7,699 bases of DNA, from positions 1 to 7,699 of the forward strand of contig CAJVWL010000017.1 of the NCBI GenBank assembly GCA_913009745.1, given 5' to 3'. Shown here in pieces: positions 6,724 through 7,699 of this stretch (position 1 is the stretch's first letter; each line of letters starts with the position of its first letter). The translations under genes were made by a program, and so were the position numbers. The stretch is from an uncultured bacterium. Its GTDB lineage: Bacteria > Patescibacteriota > Minisyncoccia > UBA6257 > Colwellbacteraceae. The notes beneath the pieces were generated by a model. It ran no database searches, was not told the DNA's origin, and saw nothing but the letters and a program-made list of their open reading frames with translations.

Positions 6724-7597
6724 ATGAAAACAATTTTAAGATACAAAAAGTTTATACTTATCTTTTCCTCGCTGGTTGTCGCGCTGAGCATAACGAGCGT
6801 AATGTTTTTCGGCTTTAGGCTTGGAATTGACTTTACGAGCGGATCGCTTTGGCAAATTAAAGCTCCAAATACAACGAGCGAAGATATTAATAACTTTTTT
6901 AAATCAAACCTTGGAATAGAGGATATAAATGTTTCGCTTGATTCTTCAACGGGCATTTACACGTTGACCTTTAAGGAAATAAGCGAAGCGCAAAGACAGA
7001 CATATCTAAACAAGCTTCAGGATAAATTTGGAGACGGGGTTTCAAGTTTAGATTTTTGGACTATCAGTCCATCCGTATCAACGGAACTGCGCCACAAAGC
7101 GTTATGGGCAATCGTGTTGGTGCTTGTGGGAATATCTCTATATATTTCGTTTGCGTTTAGGAAGGTTTCAAGACCGATTCGTTCTTGGAAGTATGGGATT
7201 ATAACGCTTGTAACACTTGTTCACGATGTTTCCATCCCTGCGGGCGTGTTTGCCATCCTTGGCACTATGTACGGAGTGACGATAGATACGAATTTTATAG
7301 TTGCAATGCTGTTTGTTATGGGCTTCTCCGTTCATGACACAATCGTCGTTTTTGACAGGATAAGAGAGAACTTATTGATTGCAAAGGAGAATCTTAAGGG
7401 AAAGTTTAACCTAGAGGAAATAATTGACAAAAGCATCATTGAAACGGTTGCCCGTTCAGTAAACACGTCGCTAACATTAATTATTATCTTGCTTACCATT
7501 TTCTTCTTTGGACCGGTCAGCACCAAGATGTTTATACTGGCAATCTTGATAGGTACTATTGCAGGAACGTATTCATCAATATTTTTTGCAAGTCCAC
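6724..7597 (+). CDS. secF: Protein translocase subunit SecF, 3'-truncated at the adapter junction
   Basis: SecF is the partner of SecD in the export-assisting membrane complex. The genuine reading covers 291 residues (to Pro at 7594-7596) plus one further base. Seen are an N-terminal helix (about 10-30), the FRLGIDFTSGSLWQI motif and a small external domain. A membrane region follows with HDVSIPAGVFAILG, the signature GFSVHDTIVVFDRIREN, VNTSLTLIIILLTIFFFG and GTYSSIFFASP. The consensus GIDFxGG reads GIDFTSG here. The last motif is near the end of the usual SecF core, so probably only a short tail is missing. The open frame continues to a stop at 7630-7632, but those 11 residues (QIGRASCRERV) are translated Illumina adapter and must not be annotated. 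The ATG is 1 nt after the secD stop (TAA-A-ATG), indicating an operon with coupled translation. Confidence 0.95.
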
Positions 7598-7655
7598 AGA
7601 TCGGAAGAGCGTCGTGTAGGGAAAGAGTGTAGATCTCGGTGGTCGCCGTCTCATT
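7598..7655. other. Illumina TruSeq adapter read-through (assembly artefact)
   Basis: The stretch begins AGATCGGAAGAGCGTCGTG and continues through TAGATCTCGGTGGTCGCCG to CATT at 7655. This is the reverse complement of the Illumina TruSeq universal (P5-side) adapter, recalled from general knowledge. I see one difference: C instead of A at 7650. It is not genomic DNA. It joins native secF at 7597/7598 and creates a false C-terminus for that gene. Confidence 0.98.
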
Positions 7656-7699
7656 AAAAAAAAAAAATATATACTATTTATACATCTCGAGTGTCAACA
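7656..7699. other. Post-adapter poly-A and unreliable sequence
   Basis: Directly after the adapter comes a run of 12 A (7656-7667), then an AT-rich stretch to the end. Reads that pass the end of an adapter commonly give poly-A and then random calls, so this is almost certainly sequencing noise. No gene or motif should be read from it. Confidence 0.88.

Overview
The window looks like the end of an assembled metagenomic contig from a bacterium with moderate-to-low GC. The best guess is a Candidate Phyla Radiation (Patescibacteria, Parcubacteria-like) organism. That guess rests on compact gene spacing, nearly absent Shine-Dalgarno motifs, a tRNA without an encoded CCA end, and an uncharacterised membrane protein inside the DnaK operon. 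It is an inference from style, not from a marker gene.

Layout, all on the + strand: the 3' part of recR (3-497); a 149-nt intergenic region with two candidate promoters and a nested inverted repeat; a chaperone cluster grpE (647-1183), dnaK (1201-3168), an unrecognised multi-pass membrane protein (3174-4133) and dnaJ (4159-5238); a 155-nt intergenic region with a perfect 9-bp inverted repeat and two TATAAT boxes; tRNA-Lys(TTT) (5394-5466); then secD (5481-6722) and secF (6724 to the end of native sequence at 7597). From 7598 the sequence is Illumina adapter (7598-7655), followed by poly-A and unreliable sequence to 7699. The last 102 nt are therefore not genomic, and secF is truncated by an artefact rather than by biology.

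Functionally, GrpE, DnaK and DnaJ form a complete Hsp70 cycle: DnaJ delivers substrate and stimulates ATP hydrolysis, and GrpE exchanges nucleotide. All diagnostic motifs are intact. The membrane protein lies 5 nt after dnaK and 25 nt before dnaJ and is probably co-transcribed with them; its function is unknown. SecD and SecF form the accessory complex that helps SecYEG export proteins. Their genes are 1 nt apart and follow the tRNA by only 14 nt, so the tRNA and secDF may share a transcript.

I found no CRISPR array, insertion sequence, phage gene or toxin/defence system. The items most worth a second look are the membrane protein in the chaperone operon, the dyad upstream of grpE, and the adapter at the contig end, which must be removed before secF is interpreted.
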